A stretch of DNA of 64,000 nt from Melieria omissa (lineage: Eukaryota > Arthropoda > Insecta > Diptera > Ulidiidae). A program made the translations under genes and the position numbers. Under the pieces are notes generated by a model. That model was not told the DNA's origin and did not search any database. It saw nothing but the letters and a program-made list of their open reading frames with translations. Below, one piece after another: positions 1-10,092 of the stretch (position 1 is its first letter; every line of letters begins with the position of its first letter). Where the stretch lies: contig OZ020268.1 of assembly GCA_963971225.1 (NCBI GenBank), forward strand, positions 53,060,404 through 53,124,403, written 5' to 3'.

Positions 1-156
1 TTCCTATAAAACGGTAGTAATTTTTATTTGATAAAGAATAACAAATGTGTGACAACATTAGCCGTTCAACAAAAAAGAATTGGTTATTTGTACAATTGAA
101 AAACGGTACCGGCTTTTGAAGAAAGAACGGCAAGCCTGGGGCTTTCGCGTGTTTCC

Positions 157-192
157 TATAAAACGCTCGAGTATTTTTAGTGTAAATCACTT
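157..192 (+). promoter_or_regulatory. TATA box and initiator of the peptide gene, copy 0
   Basis: TATAAAA lies at 157-163. An initiator-like TCACTT follows at about 187, roughly 30 bp downstream, giving a leader of about 43 nt before the ATG at 231. The block is conserved in every copy; right arms 1 and 2 read TCACTTCAGC here. The start site is inferred. Confidence 0.55.
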
Positions 193-230
193 AAGCACAG
201 CACGGCAAAGAGTGATTACCTCTCGATAAA

Positions 231-684
231 ATGAAACTGTTTATTGTACTTTTGATTTGTGCACTTCTGGCCTGCTTGGTGCAGAGCCAAGAGAGTCACT
301 GCTGCAACGCCGTGGAGAACGGGATCAGCGGTTTGAACAATGTTAAGGACAATGTGTATTCGGTAAGTCAAACGAGTTGAGATTTATTAAAGGAGTGAAT
401 AAAGAGAAGATTAGAATTGAAAGTTAAAATGGAAAGATAATCAACAAAAATGAGTCGAATAAAAATCGAATAAATGGGGACCATTTGCGAAAGTGGAAAC
501 AGGTTGAGACATTTGAAGGAAGAAGGCTTTAAGAATGAAGCCTCGATCTCCTATAGAATTGCTAAGAAACTTTACTTAAACTATCGAAATTTCATATTTA
601 AAATTTGTGAATTTTCAGATATTGGAGAAAACCGTAATCGTAACCGAAAACGTAATGATGCCCAGCTTGCGGTTGCAGCTCTAA
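231..684 (+). CDS. Small secreted peptide gene, copy 0 right arm (2 exons)
   Basis: Exon 1 is 231-362 and exon 2 is 619-684, joined in phase 0. The donor is GTAAGT at 363 and the acceptor is TTTTCAG ending at 618. The predicted product is 65 residues: a signal peptide (Lys2, then a Leu/Ile/Val/Ala/Cys core to about residue 17, likely cleaved after Gln-Ser at 19) and a mature peptide of about 46 residues with an adjacent Cys-Cys pair and a probable amphipathic helix across the exon junction. I do not recognise the family; a secreted defence or reproductive peptide is possible but unproven. Exon 2 is also open in another frame, basic and Asn/Arg-rich, which this donor and acceptor would not use. 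AATAAA occurs near 772. Confidence 0.55.
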
Positions 685-829
685 AAGCATTTTCTGCAGT
701 GACGGTTAAGAACAAAATTCGCATAACTTAATAACTTAAATTAATTTAAATACCCAGCAAAATTTAAAATGAATAAAAAGCAAAATCAAAACATGACAAT
801 TTGTTCAAGCATTATTATAATGGTTTTTT

Positions 830-1100
830 ACTGGCACGACAGTCCGATTACGAGACTGAGGCCTAGTTACCCGCAAACAGCCGTGTTGTGCGTGCGAATT
901 TTTTACAAGATTGGAACTGTAGGTCCCAGTTTTATGCCGATTCCGAACGGCGAGTTGGCAGCTTTTTCATAGGCAATTTTACTCTCAGAGGTTTGCCATT
1001 TCCATTGCTGAGAGGACAGCTGCCGACAGAAAAATTGTTGTTTTTTTCGGTGTTAACAGCGGAATCTTGAACCTGCACTAACCAGCTAAGCTATGGTGGC
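830..1100 (-). repeat. tRNA-headed SINE, copy 0
   Basis: On the minus strand the element starts with GCCACCATAGC, a box A-like TAGCTTAGCTGG and a box B-like GGTTCAAGATTCC placed unusually close together. The body has CCTCTGAGAGTAAAAT, CGCCGTTCGGAATCGGCATA and a GTAGGTCCC-type motif, which I recall from dipteran SINEs. At 916-927 a 12-bp stretch is inverted relative to all other copies. The 3' limit is approximate. Confidence 0.55.
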
Positions 1101-1465
1101 TGCTGTTCAAGCATTACTGACGGCTTTTTACACTAAAAAGACAATTGCGATCATTTTAAGGGTTTTCCATTTTTAAATATCTGTATTTTCTTTAGTATTT
1201 CTGTCAACTTTTGCTTTGGTGACTTTTTTTGTTACCACGGAAATTTTTATATTTAAAAAAAAATATTTTATGAAAAATTAGCCAAATACGCTGTGTACTT
1301 TTCGTCATGTCGTCGATGTCAGCAGATATGATTTGTAGTCTTTGAAGGTATAGAAAAAAAATACCACAAGTTTTAATGTTAAGGTTGAGTCACTCATAGT
1401 GGAAAAGTCTGAATTTAATCGAACAACTAACTTAACAATTTTACTCTGTTATATTACATACTAGT

Positions 1466-2160
1466 AGGGCCCTGCGGCTTTGCACGCAAGTTTGAAGTCA
1501 ATGGGCTCAATAAATCAAGTTCCTTCATACTGCACGATGCCACGCCTCTTTTATAGAATGCCCAATCTATTCCTCCAGTCGAAGGGTGTGACCCGGTTTC
1601 ATTGATATGCGACTTTCAGTTCCAAAGTTACGTGGAAAATTTCAGTCCCAAAAAATATGCCGCGCCCCTTGTTCAACGCCCATAATATTTTGCCAGTAGA
1701 ATAACACATCTATGGGACGATGATATACAAAACTTCAAAGCTTTCCAACTTACTGTTCCGAAGCTATTCCCCATTAAAAATTTGGGTTCTATGGGCGGTG
1801 CCATGCCCCTCGTCCAATACCCAACCCATTCCCCATGTCGAAGGGCACATCTAAATCGTAAATCTTTGATGTGTGATTTGTAGTTCCAAAGTTATTCGAA
1901 ACATTTGAGTTGCTTAAAAAGTGCCACACCTCTTGTCCAACGTTCACAAAGTTTTACCAGAGAAACGGCACATCTAAACGGTCACCCCGCACCAAATTTT
2001 AATGCTGCCCGATTTTTCATTCCGAAAATATTCCATATTGAAATTTTACGTTGTGTGGGCATTGCCACGCCCTCTTGTCAAAAACCCACCCTATTCCCCA
2101 TATGGAAAAACACAACTAAACCGTACGTTTGTACCGAGTGTCACAACTCAAAATTTTGGA
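1466..2160. repeat. Degenerate dimeric tandem repeat, GCCACGCCCC-type
   Basis: Five units begin with variants of GCCACGCCCCTTGTCCAA at 1539, 1659, 1800, 1923 and 2064, spaced 120, 141, 123 and 141 bp. Units alternate between type A (ATTCCCCATGTCGAAGGGCA-like) and type B (TTTTGCCAGTAGAA-like), forming an A-B-A-B-A array with a dimer period of about 262 bp. Short ORFs here look accidental. It may be part of an old unclassified element. Confidence 0.7.
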
Positions 2161-2439
2161 TTTTCTAGTGTAAAATAAAAACAAAATTCCTGGAACTTAT
2201 CAAAAAGCATAATCTGTAAGGATTTTCTACTGAACGGTCTATTCGTTTTTTAAAAAATGTTTATTTAGCTCAAAAACAGTTTTTTTGCGTTTCCTAAAAA
2301 ATCACAAATTTTCAGTTGTGTCACTTTTGTTGTACGTGTGCGATATAGATATTTGCTGCAATGACTCGCAAAATTTTTGTATACCCATATTGTTTTGCAC
2401 AAATATACCACAGTTAATTGCTCTTGTCATGGGAATTGT

Positions 2440-2860
2440 AGGAATGCGTGAAAGGTGGGCGTGGTCAACCTTATATAGCTTATGTTCACCGCTATGAAAC
2501 ATAGAATCATCTTACATCAACATTAATTTTCAGACTTGTACCGTAGCTCTGTTTTGTTAGCTTAGTAGGCGCGGAAAGTGGGCGTGGCCGATTATATTAT
2601 AGCCTATGTTTGCCGCAATGCCACGCTGAATCGTTTGGTACCCATATTGCTTTATAAAAGCATACCATAGATGAGTTTTGTTACAACGGTGTGCGTAAAA
2701 AGGGGGCGTGACCAATATCATAAAGCCTATGTACCATTCCTCCGCATAAAAAATTGTTTGGTGCTTATTCCATCTGAATCGGTTTGGTGGTTTTTGCCTG
2801 ATTATGGCCCAAAAAAAGCAACGTCACACTTGTTTTTATATAATAGTATAGAAGTATAGA
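2440..2860. repeat. Degenerate tandem repeat, GTGGGCGTGG-type, copy 0
   Basis: Units of about 124 bp carry GTGGGCGTGG or GGGGGCGTGA at 2456, 2579 and 2703, each followed by an AT-rich stretch, CCTATGTT-like and TACCCATATTG-like blocks. The core is the reverse complement of the GCCACGCCC motif at 1539-2160, so the two arrays may belong to one family. The same array is at about 34945-35360 and 51745-52165. Confidence 0.65.
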
Positions 2861-4617
2861 TTGGCATAACTTTTAATAAAAATACATAATGTTAGGGTTG
2901 CCACAAAAATGAAGAAAAATACAAAAAATAAATAAATGAGAATTTGTATTGCGGTCTATAAGATTGAGAACCAAATTTGTGGCTCCATTACTTCTATTTC
3001 CATTTAATGTGACAGATTTAAAGCACCGATGAAAGCATTTAATACTTTCAGCATCAGTTCAACAATTTCAGCATTAATTCGTTCGAATTTGTTAAATTTA
3101 TAGCAATGTGAGATGATCAATAAGAACCTCTTCTAATAATTGTGGGTATCTGACCCATGGGACTATTCACAGTCTAATAGGTTTCGTAAGAAGTTCATAG
3201 TGGTACTTCAGATCGATTTATTGTGGATTCTGTGTGGTATCACAATAGGCCTTGATGGCCTAAGTGACCTCCGTTTTGGTGCAACCGCTGCTACCTGTCT
3301 AATCTCAAAAATCTTTTTATAAACTTTTAACAATATTTTAAGGAACTTTAAGTCCACTTGGTCTCATATGTTTACATGTCAATGTGAAGGCGTTTCTCTT
3401 TTTCTTTACACAGTAATCTTCATGAAATTTTAACAATATTATTCACCATAATGTTTATACTTTTTATATCTTCAAATCACCTAACTTTACAAAATGTTTT
3501 TTCAACATTTAACGTTTGCAGCTCTAAAAACCCAACGCTTCATCAAAACAATTTCATTGCAGTAGTACGAAAAACAAATCCCATTTCCACTGACCTAACA
3601 AAACTTGTTCCCCATTGGGCTCAAACTATTTCAATAATTTTGCTGTCAACACTTTTCTTTCCTACTTTTTAAGACTTGCACTGCCAATTCGCTGCATAGT
3701 TTTCTTCTTTCTTTACCTTTCAACTAAATTTTTTGCACTCCTCTTTTTCGCAGTACGCACTGCCAGCTAGTAGATTTTTTTGCCTTACTCTGCCCCCTAC
3801 CTCAGCAATAGTTTTCCACTAAAACAATTCAAATGTTTTTGGGGCAGCGGCTCGCTGTTTCCAGCCCATTGAAGTGTTTACACAGCACACTAAACCGCCC
3901 GAAAACACTTTAACCAGAGATAACTCATCATATAGATGTCCAGTCTCATACGACGAAAACGGCACAAAAATTTCAAGCTCTGAATTACAGCTTTTTACCG
4001 CAAAGCTATTTTACACACACAGCTGCATGTGCTCATCCAGAACTTTTGCCGGATTGAATTAATTTTGAATTACTTTTCTTGCTTGTGATATTATCTTTTG
4101 CAACATACATTTATCATTTTAGTTACAACGATCACGTACTGTATTTGGTGTAACAGGTAGGCAGCACGTCGGATATCCGTAATTTCTTTTTCGTAAATTT
4201 CGCCTCGGGTTCAAGGCTGGGCGAGAAGCAAAATTTTTGTTAACATTAAACGCTTTTTTTATTAACTTTTTTAATCGGTTATACCCGAAATTAATAATGT
4301 GTTCAAAAAATGTGATATAAATGAATCGGCACTAAACATTTTGTGTATAATCAAAGAATACATACACATCGTTGCTAAGGCAACGCATTGCCAATAGCTG
4401 AGGCGCCAGCAGGTCTGCGTCGGCGTAACTGTATTGCGACAATGTAGTGGCCGCTGAACAATTAAACCGTTTTGGCAAATTGTGCCGATCTTTTCATTCT
4501 TTTTTGCGAAAAGCAAGTGCCTGGGCGTACCCAGCAACAAATTAAAGGGGCCAAAGACATAACTACATTTCCAAATTTAGAATATAAAATTCAAATAGAA
4601 TAGAATATAGATTTCTG
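2861..4617. other. AT-rich intergenic DNA, nothing recognised (copy 0)
   Basis: No gene, RNA or transposon family is recognised. Short frames (for example 3451-3672, 73 codons) recur in copies 1 and 2, but all flanking DNA is equally conserved, so conservation does not support coding. A tract near 4210 (GGGTTCAAGGCTGGGCGAG) resembles a box B but has no tRNA fold around it that I can see. Confidence 0.6.
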
Positions 4618-4874
4618 TACATATCGCTCCTTCGCTGCAAGAACGTCATAACTCAAAACTACATCATTCCGAGAATATTCAATTTTAAAATTTACCATTA
4701 CAGGCAGTTCGAGGTATCAACAATTTTTCATGTCGTCTTGTGAGCAAAGTATTGAATATTTTACAAAGAGGTTTTGACAGATAAAAGATCATATGCAGAT
4801 ACACACAGGGCTTCCATAAACTAAAAACAAATTTTTTGAGTTATGACGTTCTTGCAGCGAAGGAGCGATATGTA
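4618..4874. mobile_element. MITE with 41-bp perfect terminal inverted repeats, copy 0
   Basis: Inverted termini start TACATATCGCTCCTTCGC and are identical over about 41 bp; the right end reads GCGAAGGAGCGATATGTA. Starting and ending in TA suggests a TA target duplication, hence a Tc1/mariner-type MITE. The 175-bp centre has no coding capacity. Confidence 0.85.
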
Positions 4875-5138
4875 TATAAAATATAGAATTACGAGGGGGG
4901 AACGACCCTCCTCAGCCCATACCTAGGTACGCCCATGAGCGCCTGTCATCATCAACCGAATCTTTTTGCTGTATGGTTGTTTGTAACCGTATGCTGCGCT
5001 TGGTTGCTTGATTTTACAACTTGCGAACTATTATATGTGTCTCCAGAACCAAACAATTTACTAATCAAGAGATCTAGAAAATAAATAAATTTTTCATTTA
5101 TATTGTTCTCACGGGTCGTAAAAAAAATATGGGGGTAA
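4875..5138. other. Unclassified repeat-like DNA between MITE and pogo-like end (copy 0)
   Basis: It has GGTACGCCCATGAGCGCC and a G-rich/C-rich tract (GGGGGGAACGACCCTCC), suggestive of an older element split by the MITE: a related CTGGGCGTACCCAGC lies on the other side at 4524. No ORF is seen. Equivalent DNA is at 37397-37660 and 54139-54402. Confidence 0.4.
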
Positions 5139-5140
5139 GT

Positions 5141-5355
5141 GGGGTAAAGTGGGAAACTTTTTTTTGGAGCTCCGTTAAGTGAACAGAACTAATTATTTTT
5201 TCATGTTAAAACTTCCTATAGTAAAGAGAATCAAATAAGCTATATTTTTGTCACAGCAACGAACCGCAAATAATGGTTTTTCTAAGAGTTACCGAGCTTC
5301 GACTGATCATGTTCAAAATGACCAAATTTAAAAGTTGTGGGGTAAAGTGGGAAAC
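5141..5355. repeat. Subterminal direct repeats of the pogo-like element, copy 0
   Basis: GGGGTAAAGTGGGAAAC occurs twice, at 5141-5157 and 5339-5355, 198 bp apart. It lies just beyond the stop codon of the transposase C-terminus, as expected for a terminal or subterminal transposase-binding repeat. The same pairs are at 37663/37861 and 54405/54603. Confidence 0.6.
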
Positions 5356-5646
5356 ATTACAAAACTTTATAAACTAAACACAAATCTTGTAGAAAATTTA
5401 TCAAATCTTTATTTTAATTTGTTGAAGGTTCGAAGAATACATCTGAAGAATCAATATGAAAAATACAAAATTTTCGCAATAAAAAAAATAATGAAAAAAT
5501 AAAAAAAAATTCGTAAAATTGTGACTTAGTCGTCGTTCTCGGAAGAAGCATCTAAGTCCGAGTCACACTCTCGGCAATGGTAGAAGCTAGTAGTTGGGTT
5601 GACGCATTTCAGATGAAATGATCGTTGACAATCCTTTTTGTTACAT

Positions 5647-8600
5647 AGGTTAGGTTAGGTTAAAGTGGCTGTCTTGGCCCGGGACTTGCCGAAAGACACA
5701 CTTAGGCCACGGAATGGGCCCGTTGTGATACCACAGGTTAAAAAGGTCTGTCTTGCTGCAAGTCGATAAGCCTAATTAAGCCATTTCGAAGAGTGAATGA
5801 ACTCAATCAAGTCTTTTATACTAGCCGAACTGAGTTCACTCAAGTTGTCGAAGAAAGGAGAGCCTAGGGTTTTCCATCTTCGTCTAGATAGAGCCGGACA
5901 GTTGCAGAGAAGGTGGCTTATAGATTCCTCCTCCTCTTCATTGTGGCAACTGCGGCAGAAGTCCCAACTGTTGACGCTTAGTCTGACGGCATGGCGTCCG
6001 AATAAACAGTGGCCCGTCAGAATTGCGACGACCGTACTAATGTGCTGCCTGCTACGCGAGATAAGTGCTCTTGTACGCCTTAGATTAAAAACAGGCCAGA
6101 GCTGTCTGGTTATGGTACATGTGCTTTCCCCTTGCCATCGCCTGTTGGCCTTCTCTAGGAAGAGTGAACAGATCATTTGTTTACAAGAGGCAAGAGGAAT
6201 GCCTGCCGTGACTGTGGTGCTGAGGTGCGGGAGGGTGGTGCCACGTCTGGCAAGCTCATCAGCTACACAGTTTCCACTGATGTCTTTGTGGCCCGGTACC
6301 CAGATAAGGATAATGTTGTGCGCGTGCCCTAACTCATTTAGTAGGGAGCGGCAGAGAGTAACCACTTTCGATGTCGTTGAGACCTTCTTAAGGGCTTTTA
6401 TTGCTGCCTGGCTGTCAGTGAAAATACGAACCGTACTCTTAGGAAGGTTGCGTTGTTTTAGCATAGACAGGGCTTTGAAAATGGCCAGAACTTCCGCTTG
6501 GAAGACACTGCAGAAATCTGGAAGACGAAAACATTCTTCCATGAGTGGATTTTCACACATTACTCCACCCCCTACTCTGCCATCCAGTTTGGAGCCGTCA
6601 GTATAGAAGCATACTCCAGTTTTCGGAACCGTGTCCTGCTCCCACTCCCGTCTATGCGGTATGAGGGTTGAGAATTTGGAGTCGAAAACAAAAGATGGTA
6701 ATGAGTAGTCTATGTTGTTACGTAAGTCAGGTGAACTGCCTAGAATCTGGCAGTGACCGAAATCAGTACGTGTCCATATATTTATGGTATTTAGTCTCAC
6801 TGCAGAGAGGGTAGCCATTTGTTTTCCGAAAAGGTCAACAGGAATAAGGTGGAGCAGGGCGTAGAGTCCTTTGGACGGTGTCGACCGCATGGCCCCAGTA
6901 ATAATGAGCGCCGCCGATCTTTGAACTGAGTCCAAAGGTTTCTGGTTGGTCCCCTTGTCCAGGGCAGTCCACCATACTACTGCTCCATAGAAAAGAATGG
7001 GCCTAATTACAGATATGTACATCCAGTACATGATTCGTGGTTGGAGACCCCATTTTTTGCCAACTGCTCTTTTGCAGGAGTACAGTGCAACAGTGGCCTT
7101 GCGAACCCTTTCTAGTATGTTCGCTTTCCAGTTAAGTTTCCTGTCCAGCAGTAGACCAAGATATTTGGCCTGCGAGCTGACAGTAAGACTAGTGCCATAA
7201 AGAGTAGGCGGGTCAAAAGTAGGAACTTGGTGCTTCCTTGTAAAAAGGACCAGATCAGTTTTGGATGGGTTAACGCCCATACCGTTCCGAGAGCACCAAG
7301 ATCCCAATAGATTCAGTGCACCTTGAAGAAGATCAACCAGTGTCGGAATGTTCTTCCCAGATACCGCTAACGCCACGTCGTCTGCGTATGCAACTACCTT
7401 ACACCCCGTATCGTTCAGTTGCAAAAGCAGGTCATTTATCGCTAGGTTCCAAAGTAGAGGAGAAAGGACACCCCCCTGCGGGGTGCCTCTGGTGACCCAC
7501 CTTCTAACGGAGGAGCCGCCTAGCGAAGAGTTTATAATCCTTTTTGTTAAAAGGAGTTGAACTATGTCCACTAATGGTCTACATAGGTTTAAGTTGGTCA
7601 GTGAGCCAGTAATGGCCGTCGGAATAATGTTGTTGAAAGCTCCCTCAATGTCGAGAAAAGAGACCAAAGTGTATTCTCTGAAAAGGAGGGAGTATTCAAT
7701 CTGCCGCACGAGTGCATGAAGAGCCGTCTCCACGGATTTACCCTTCGTATATGCATGTTGATTGGGTGAAAGAAGATGGCCCACTTTATCCCTAATATAA
7801 ACGTCGATGAGCCTTTCAAAGACTTTAAGAAGAAACGAGGACAGGCTGATAGGCCTGTGGTCTTTTGCTTTTGAGTGTGAGACCTTCCCCGCTTTAGGTA
7901 TGAAGATCACGTTTACCTCAGTCCAGATAGTAGGAATGTGAGACAAGTGTAGAATAGCTACACAAATCTCCAGTAGCCACGGTACGGCCAAGTCTGATGT
8001 GTGTTGCAAGTCAGCTGGTATAATACCGTCAGGCCCTGGAGACTTGAAAGGCAGAAAGCTATTTATAGCCCAGTGCAGTTTTTCGCTGCTAACTATGTCT
8101 TGAACCCCCATGCTATGATGAAGGCCGATTGAACCAGTTGTATCCAGGGTAGTTGCGTCAGTACAGCCATTTCCCGGAAAATGGGTGTCAACCAGGAGTT
8201 CGATTGTCTCTTGGCTTGACGATGTCCAGGAACCGTCTTCCCTTTGCAGAAAGCTAGGGACTGCTGGACAGGAAGCGAGTATCTTGCGAAGGCGACTGGC
8301 CTCAGAGTTACATTCTATATTCTGACAGAAATTCCTCCAGGAGGATCGCTTGGCAGATCTTATCGCTTTTTTAAAAATCTTTAGTCTGGCTTTATATTCA
8401 GCCCAGTCGTTTGTCGCCCTAGCGCGATTGAAAAGTTTTCGGCACTCCCTTCTAAGCACAGCTACCTCAGAGTTCCACCAATTTGGTTTCGTATTACCCC
8501 AGAGCGGTCTCACAGGGCACGACTTCTCAGTGGCAACTTTGTAGGCAGCTGTAAGGGAAGCTACCGCATTATCTAATTTCTGAACTGAGTCAATTTTACT

Positions 8601-8867
8601 GGGACCATCATTTGGCAGTGATCTTACAAAGATTTCCCTGAAATTGTCCCAGTTAGTTCTAACTCTGTTTCTATAAGAGGTGACCAGAGGGGTTGCGACT
8701 TCTATGCGAAAATCTATATACCTGTGGTCAGAGAAGGAGTGCTCTGTGGAGACTTTCCATTCTTTGAGCAGAATAGTGGCAAATTCATTTACCAGTGAAA
8801 GATCGAGAACCTCTTCACGAACTGAGGTGATAAAAGTGGGCTCATGTCCAGTGTTTGCAACATATAA
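5647..8867 (-). mobile_element. 5'-truncated RNase H-bearing LINE inserted in copy 0
   Basis: The element lies between 12-bp target duplications TTTTTGTTACAT (5635-5646 and 8868-8879). Its 3' end on the minus strand ends in repeats of AACCT, seen as AGGTTAGGTTAGGTT at 5647. It starts inside the endonuclease domain. Copies 1 and 2 have the uninterrupted site (38161-38172 and 54903-54914), so this insertion is private to copy 0. Confidence 0.93.
5772..8866 (-). CDS. LINE ORF2 fragment: endonuclease end, reverse transcriptase, RNase H
   Basis: The frame is open from the 5' truncation to the stop at 5772, about 1030 codons with no break; the first ATG is at 8513. It opens with the end of an APE endonuclease (SDHRYI), then a reverse transcriptase with VAYADDVALAV, an RNase H domain with acidic residues in FYTDGSK, FQAEV, FTDSQAA and ADELARRG, and a C-terminal zinc knuckle (CRSCHNEEEEESISHLLCNC). 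This order fits the I/LOA/Outcast group of RNase H-containing non-LTR elements. The intact frame points to a recent insertion; truncation of the 5' end and ORF1 makes it non-autonomous. Confidence 0.88.
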
Positions 8868-10092
8868 TTTTTGTTACATGTGATCGTATTGTTCCTGGTC
8901 ATGATTTCAGGCATGAGTTGCAGACAAATAGTGCAAAAATCGCGATCTTCATCAGAGCTAGAACTTTCTTGTTTCTTTTTTGATCCTTTCTTTGTTTGTT
9001 TTTTTCTTTGCTGCTGTTGTTTTCTTTATCGGTGTTTTTTTTTGTGCTCTTCCTCCTGATTGACGATCTTGATCCTGATGTTGTGGCGACTTCTCCGAAC
9101 GAGTCAGTTGGAATCTCTTCATCCAAAACGAGAGGCACATGGTCAAGGCCTTGGTTAGGTTTTTCTGCCGACATTTCGGTTTCAGGCTCAGCTCTTGTTT
9201 GAGCTCTTTCTTCTTTTCTCTTTGCCTGCGGTTCTTCAGCTCACAGTAGTACAGCGTTCTGTTGTGCTCGTCGCTATATTTGGCTGCCAGCGCCCTTATG
9301 ACGGTCTCGTACTCACTTCGTAAACATTCTGGAACTGATTTTATTACCTCAGCCGCAGCACCTTTAAGAGCCAGCGCCAATCTCCGACCTTTCCTTACAT
9401 CGGTCCACTGATTTTCCAGAGCAGCCAGGTCGAATTGTAGCTTGAAGGTATCGAACGGCGTAGTCCCATCATAAGTAGGCACTTCTGCTCGGATGGCAAC
9501 ATTTTCCGGAATCGGCGGCAACCATTCTCGCGAGTGTACCTCCAAGCCGCTCGTCCATCTTTCTGTTCATCGAATCTTCCAGACTATCAACTCGTTTGTT
9601 CAGAGAATCATCAAGATCGTCAACACGTTTGTTCAGGGAGTCATCCAGGTCGCCAACTCGTTTGTTCAGGGAATCATCCAGGTCGTCGACTCGCTTATCC
9701 AAGTGCTCTACCCGCGTCTCCAGGTGCTCGACTTTCCCATTAATCCTGTCTGAGATTTCCTCCACCTTCTGCTCCAAGCGCGCAGAATTTTCCTGAAGCT
9801 TGCTGGACAACTCCCGATTTGCATTTTCCAGTTTTGCTGACATTTCCCGGTTCGCCGTTTCCATTTTAGCTATTTCCTGATTTGTAGTCTCGATTTTTGC
9901 CGAAATTTCGAGATTCATAGTTTCCAGCTTCGCTGACATTTCACGGTTGGAAGTCTCGAACATGCCTTTAAGTGCCGTACTTTGCAACGACGCAGCAGCA
10001 GCAGGCGATTCCTCCACCTTGGCGGACGCCTCTAGTTCTTGCGCTCCGAACTCGTGCACAGTCCAATCGACGCCTCGTGCCTCGCAAGCGCA

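Larger units (their letters stand above)
1..1459. repeat. Inverted-repeat right arm, copy 0 (partial)
   Basis: The window begins inside this arm. It holds the peptide gene on the plus strand and the SINE on the minus strand. Unlike the other right arms it reaches the first 13 bases of the LTR (1447-1459, TGTTATATTACAT) before diverging, which marks the inverted-duplication breakpoint inside an LTR. Its first 15 bases match the junction of the duplicated promoter block in copy 3. Confidence 0.8.
5526..9174 (-). pseudogene. Pogo-like transposase C-terminus with PHD-like finger, copy 0 (split by LINE)
   Basis: On the minus strand the fragment runs from about 9174 to 8880, is interrupted by the LINE at 5647-8867, and resumes to the stop at 5526. 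The part right of the LINE is Lys/Ser-rich; the Cys-x2-Cys pair follows the acidic Ser stretch, and the HLKC and Cys-x2-Cys pairs lie left of the LINE. About 200 bp present in copy 1 between Ser-Ile and the Lys-rich stretch are missing here. No catalytic DDE domain remains anywhere in the unit. Confidence 0.6.

Noticed and set aside
3451..3672. 73-codon ORF identical in three units, possible small gene
   Set aside because: All surrounding non-coding DNA is equally conserved by recent duplication, there is no signal peptide, splice context or codon pattern, and composition follows the AT-rich background.
5647..5663. True telomeric repeat array
   Set aside because: Only three units, placed exactly at a LINE 3' end beside a target duplication.
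6400..7100. Cellular RNase H gene
   Set aside because: The domain is fused downstream of a reverse transcriptase in the same frame inside a LINE with target duplications.
9593..9690. CRISPR-like 33-bp repeats
   Set aside because: They are contiguous coding repeats of the gag coiled coil without spacers, in a eukaryotic genome.
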